Shown here in pieces: positions 61,239-64,000 of a stretch of 64,000 bases of DNA. Source of the DNA: Mycolicibacterium tusciae JS617. GTDB lineage: Bacteria > Actinomycetota > Actinomycetes > Mycobacteriales > Mycobacteriaceae. Under the pieces are notes generated by a model. It was not told the DNA's origin. It did no database searches and was given only the letters and a program-made list of their open reading frames with translations. Numbering within the stretch: the first letter of the stretch is position 1; each line of letters begins with the position of its first letter. The position numbers and the translations under genes were made by a program. The stretch spans positions 6,033,837 through 6,097,836 of the forward strand of contig NZ_KI912270.1 in assembly GCF_000243415.2 (NCBI RefSeq), written 5' to 3'.

Positions 61239-62865
61239 TCAGCGGATCTCCTGCGGTGTGGTTTCGTCGGTGACGATGGTCAATGATGTTGTTGGAGTAT
61301 TGAATTCCGAGGGGCATCGGGTGAAACGGGTAGTTGCCTGTCCGACTGCTCGTGGCAGTTGCGGGGCGGCGCTCTCGGTGCCGCGCTCCAGCATGGAGGC
61401 GATCTTGTTGACCGAGACGACATCGAGGTCCAGCGACAGTGAGCACGCCCGTTCGACGCGATCGGCGCCGTAGCGGCGGACCAGGCCTTGGAGCCGGTAA
61501 ACGGTGCGCATCCGGGTCCAGGGCAGCGGGTCATCCAGGATGCGTTCGGCGTAGATCCCGATGTTGGGGCCGTGTGCGGCGCACGTAGCGATCAACGCCG
61601 CCAGGTCCCGCATCGCGTAGACGGCTTTGTGTTCGGGTAAGTCGGCACGGTCGGTGCTGCGGCCACCCGGAGGCTGGCGGGGATGGACTTTCACCAGCAC
61701 ACCGCGGTGATAGAACTTCACCAGCTCACTGTCGGCACGGACGTCGAGGGTGTGCCCGATCCAGTGCTCGGGCAGCGAGTACAGCGCCTTGGCCGCCTCG
61801 GCGTGGAAATCGCGGTGCACCTTCACCGCTTTGAACACCGGCACGTCGTAGACACCCGGCGCCGGCAGCAGCAGGGCCTGCTCGGCGGTGGTGAACACCT
61901 CCAGCGGGCGTGCACAGGTGCTGCCGTGGATGCGGGTGCCGGCAGTACGCACACACCACGCCGTCGCAGCCTGCTGCGCCTCCTCGAGGCTAGTGAATGT
62001 TTCACCGTCCCAGAAGTTTCCGCGCACGTACTGCACCGCCCGTTCCACCCGCGGCTTGTCCTTCGGAGAGCGCACGCGGGCCGGGTCGGTGAGGAATCCG
62101 ACATGGCTGGCGTAGTCGAGCCACCCCTGGGTGAATCGCGGGTTGACCGCATCAGCAGCGGCGATCACCGGCTTCAAGTTGTCCGGGATCAGCACCGCGA
62201 ACACGCCGCCGAAGAAATCCCACGCCGCCTCAGAGCCGGCGATCACCGCCGCCAGGGTTTGGGAGTAGGACAGCCACACGAACATGTGCCGGGAGTAGAC
62301 GGCGGTGAAGATCAACGCGTGCACCTTGCGGCGCCGCCCATCATCGGCATCGGTGAGCATCCCCAGGTAGCCGAAATCGATCTGGCATTCCACCCCGGGA
62401 TCCCCATCGGTGACCCGCACCGTGGTGTCCTTGGCACCGAAACCGCAACGCTCACCGGCGAATCGGTTCAACGTGCGATACGGCACCAGGCAGCCTTGGC
62501 GAGCCAGCAGGGTGTGGATCTTGGTGATCGTCAACGGACGTTGTTCACCGTCGCCGGCTACCCACGCGGTGATCTGCTGCTCGAACCCCACCAACTGTTC
62601 CCACGCCGCGCCGTGACCATCCGGGCGTACTGGGCGCACCGCGTCGGCGACCGCCCCGATCAACCCGTCATCGACAGCCTCGACGCTGTCGCTACGGCGC
62701 AAACCAGCCGCCTGCGCGGCCTCGACGTAGCGGCGCACCGTTTTGCGGTCCACGCCGCAATGCGCGGCAATCGTGCGGTAACCCGGTGCCGGCAACCCCG
62801 GCGACCCCCAGCCACACCCGCAGCACTTCCCTGATCTCGTTCACACTGACCTCCCGAAAAGCCAT
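61239..62865 (-). CDS. istA: IS21-family transposase IstA, apparent N-terminal frameshift
   Basis: The long frame (61239-62795) codes for YRTIAAHCGVDRKTVRRYVE (HTH), rve DDE core with ECQIDFGYLGM, GVFAVLIPDNLKPV and DKPRVERAVQYVRGNFW. The natural N-terminus, MAFREVSVNEIREVLRVWLG from ATG 62865, runs in another frame. One extra base in the C4 run 62796-62799 (G4 on the coding strand) separates the two; removing it joins GVAG to LPAPGYRT. It may be a true inactivating frameshift, a programmed slip, a late TTG start at 62795, or a sequencing error. Confidence 0.8.
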
Positions 62866-63060
62866 GCCCGCCGCCTCCGTGACTTGAACCGTCACGGCGA
62901 TCAAACGAACAGATGAAGGGACCGCCGACGCGACGCGCCGGTGGTCCCATAACTGGCAATCCAGGTGGTCCCATCACCCTGGCAAAATCAGCTCACGCTG
63001 GTCCCATGCTCCTGGCAGGCGACAGGAACGCTTCGGCATCTGCCGTCTATCGTGTCTCGC

Positions 63061-63780
63061 GTGACGGTGAAAGCGTGGCTGGAAGGTCACCAGTTCGATC
63101 TACAGGACTTGACCGAATTGTTGGCCGACGGCGAGGTGCGCGTGGTGCATGATGTCGACGAAGACGCTTACTACCTCACCGCGCCGGAGATCGATAATCC
63201 GCCGCAAGCGGGTCGATTCGACATCCCGGCCAAGGCGTTGCTCGACCGCATTAACGGTCTTGGCCGTGCGAAGAATCCCGAGTTCCGTCGAGTGAAACTC
63301 GCCAGCAGGTACACCGATCCGACGGGAAAGCACATTCACGTCGGTGCCGCAGCCGCCGAGATACGCATTCGTGGACACGCGACCGCGGTCGTTATCGGTC
63401 CAGAGGGTCAACCCAAGCCGAGCCCGCCATCGCCGTGGCCTGACCGATTCGCGCTTACCGCCACGAACACCGATGTTGGCGAACTGCTCGACATCATTGG
63501 CAGTCCCGAACGGTTGGAATGGGACGAACTCACGAAAGCCTTTGAGATCATCCGAGAGTCGGTCCGACCCGATACCGTTGTGACATTGGGTTGGTCAACT
63601 GCCGCCGATCTCGACTCGTTTAGAGAATCTGCAAACCGGAAGGATGTCAGCGGCCCCACGGCGCGTCACGCTCGCCGACCGGGTCGGCCGCAGCATCGAC
63701 CGATGTCGATTGGTGAAGCTCGCTCGTATGTCTGCGGCCTTGTCGCCAAATGGTTGGGCAGCCTTGCCGGAAACGGCTGA
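63061..63780 (+). CDS. Hypothetical protein
   Basis: About 239 residues from GTG 63061. It has FDLQDLTELLADGEVRVVHD, PEFRRVKLASRYTDPTGKHI with HVGAAAAEIRIRG, and FEIIRESVRPDTVVTLGW. Not recognised; it resembles accessory or phage-element hypothetical proteins. The IS21 right end and its target duplicate lie 36 bp before the GTG, so the promoter may have been cut off. The frame could extend upstream into IS21, which is not biological. Confidence 0.6.
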   Translation: MTVKAWLEGHQFDLQDLTELLADGEVRVVHDVDEDAYYLTAPEIDNPPQAGRFDIPAKALLDRINGLGRAKNPEFRRVKLASRYTDPTGKHIHVGAAAAEIRIRGHATAVVIGPEGQPKPSPPSPWPDRFALTATNTDVGELLDIIGSPERLEWDELTKAFEIIRESVRPDTVVTLGWSTAADLDSFRESANRKDVSGPTARHARRPGRPQHRPMSIGEARSYVCGLVAKWLGSLAGNG

Positions 63781-63922
63781 GCCGCTTGGCCCCGCTGCGT
63801 TGGGCTCGCTTATTGCCGGATGCCCTATGTGCCTTCATTGCTTCCCGGCTTAACCAAGCCCCACGGCATCCTGGAGCATGTCCCGAGTCGCGTGGAATTT
63901 GGGTGACGATCCACGATGAACT

Positions 63923-64000
63923 CTAGGCGGCGGCACCGACAGATTTGGTGTCGGCGCCGGTGTCGGGGTGAGCGTGTCGGCGCAGGGCGTCGACGAGCTG
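63923..64000 (-). CDS. C-terminal fragment of an ORF running off the window
   Basis: The minus strand from the edge reads QLVDALRRHAHPDTGADTKS then VGAAA and TAG at 63923-63925. It is the tail of a gene whose start lies beyond 64000; it could be a transposase but the fragment is too short to classify. The 142 bp between 63781 and 63922 hold nothing recognisable. Confidence 0.35.
   Translation of the reverse strand, partial: QLVDALRRHAHPDTGADTKSVGAAA

Larger units (their letters stand above)
60379..63024 (-). mobile_element. IS21-family insertion sequence with 5-bp target duplication
   Basis: A 2646-bp element. The left end TGTCGCTTGCCAGGGTGATG and the right end (reversed) TGTCGCCTGCCAGGAGCATG give terminal repeats; several ATGGGACCA motifs repeat inside both ends. 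It is flanked by GGAAC at 60374-60378 and 63025-63029. It contains istA and istB on the minus strand. It lies 98 bp from the IS1380 element. Confidence 0.93.
41814..64000. mobile_element. Genomic island bounded on the left by tRNA-Gly fragment (right end outside)
   Basis: Core-type genes end at 41.7 kb. Everything after the tRNA-Gly scar is accessory: four insertion sequences, XRE, DUF2637 and excisionase-like genes, and lower-GC hypothetical genes. From the tRNA orientation the intact tRNA-Gly(CCC) should lie beyond position 64000 on the minus strand. No integrase is visible; it may lie past the window or have been lost to the IS insertions next to the scar. Confidence 0.55.

Noticed and set aside
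61683..62834. 383-residue plus-strand ORF in the IS21 element
   Set aside because: It is antisense to istA, which has the rve and HTH motifs.

Overview
The window is chromosomal DNA of a high-GC actinobacterium, almost certainly a Mycobacterium or Mycolicibacterium species, probably a rapid grower. The first 17 kb reproduces, in order, the sterol-uptake locus known from M. tuberculosis and M. smegmatis: fadD17-fadE27-fadE26 diverging from fdxD-hsd4A, then yrbE4A-yrbE4B-mce4A-F and two Mce-associated genes, followed by otsA. KstR-type operators with the TNNAACNNGTTNNA pattern lie where they are expected. Species-level identity was not tested.

Layout. (1) 1-17 kb: cholesterol import (Mce4 transporter) and side-chain beta-oxidation genes under KstR. 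(2) 17-41.7 kb: core-type genes. These include trehalose-phosphate synthase with a small coupled ORF, an enoyl-CoA hydratase, an SDR with its own KstR box, PAP2 and lipid-kinase-type membrane enzymes, an ArsR/SRPBCC pair, a YkuD-like exported protein, an Hsp70-like membrane protein with a poly-Thr tail, and a GntR-controlled CoA-ligase/aldolase/amidohydrolase operon. An ISL3-family element with an 8-bp target duplication has broken the amidohydrolase of that operon. Then come a Ser/Thr kinase with a large extracytoplasmic domain and small membrane proteins (DUF2752, CD225). (3) 41.8-64 kb: accessory DNA. It starts exactly at a 45-nt 3' fragment of tRNA-Gly(CCC), an attachment-site scar. By tRNA orientation the integrated element should extend rightward past the window end.

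Inside the accessory region there are four further insertion sequences (ISL3, IS3, IS1380, IS21; three with clear target duplications), an element backbone (excisionase-like protein, DUF2637 protein, XRE regulator) and, at 48-58.6 kb, a block of genes visibly lower in GC. That block encodes a DUF2971 protein, an ADP-ribosylglycohydrolase, a trypsin-like protease, a SIR2-like protein, a large protein with a possible HEPN-type RxxxxH motif, membrane and coiled-coil proteins, a lipoprotein and a second RxxxxH protein. This combination of NAD/ADP-ribose enzymes, a protease and possible HEPN nucleases is the best candidate here for an uncharacterised defence system, but its function is inference. 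No integrase, CRISPR array, rRNA or complete tRNA was recognised.
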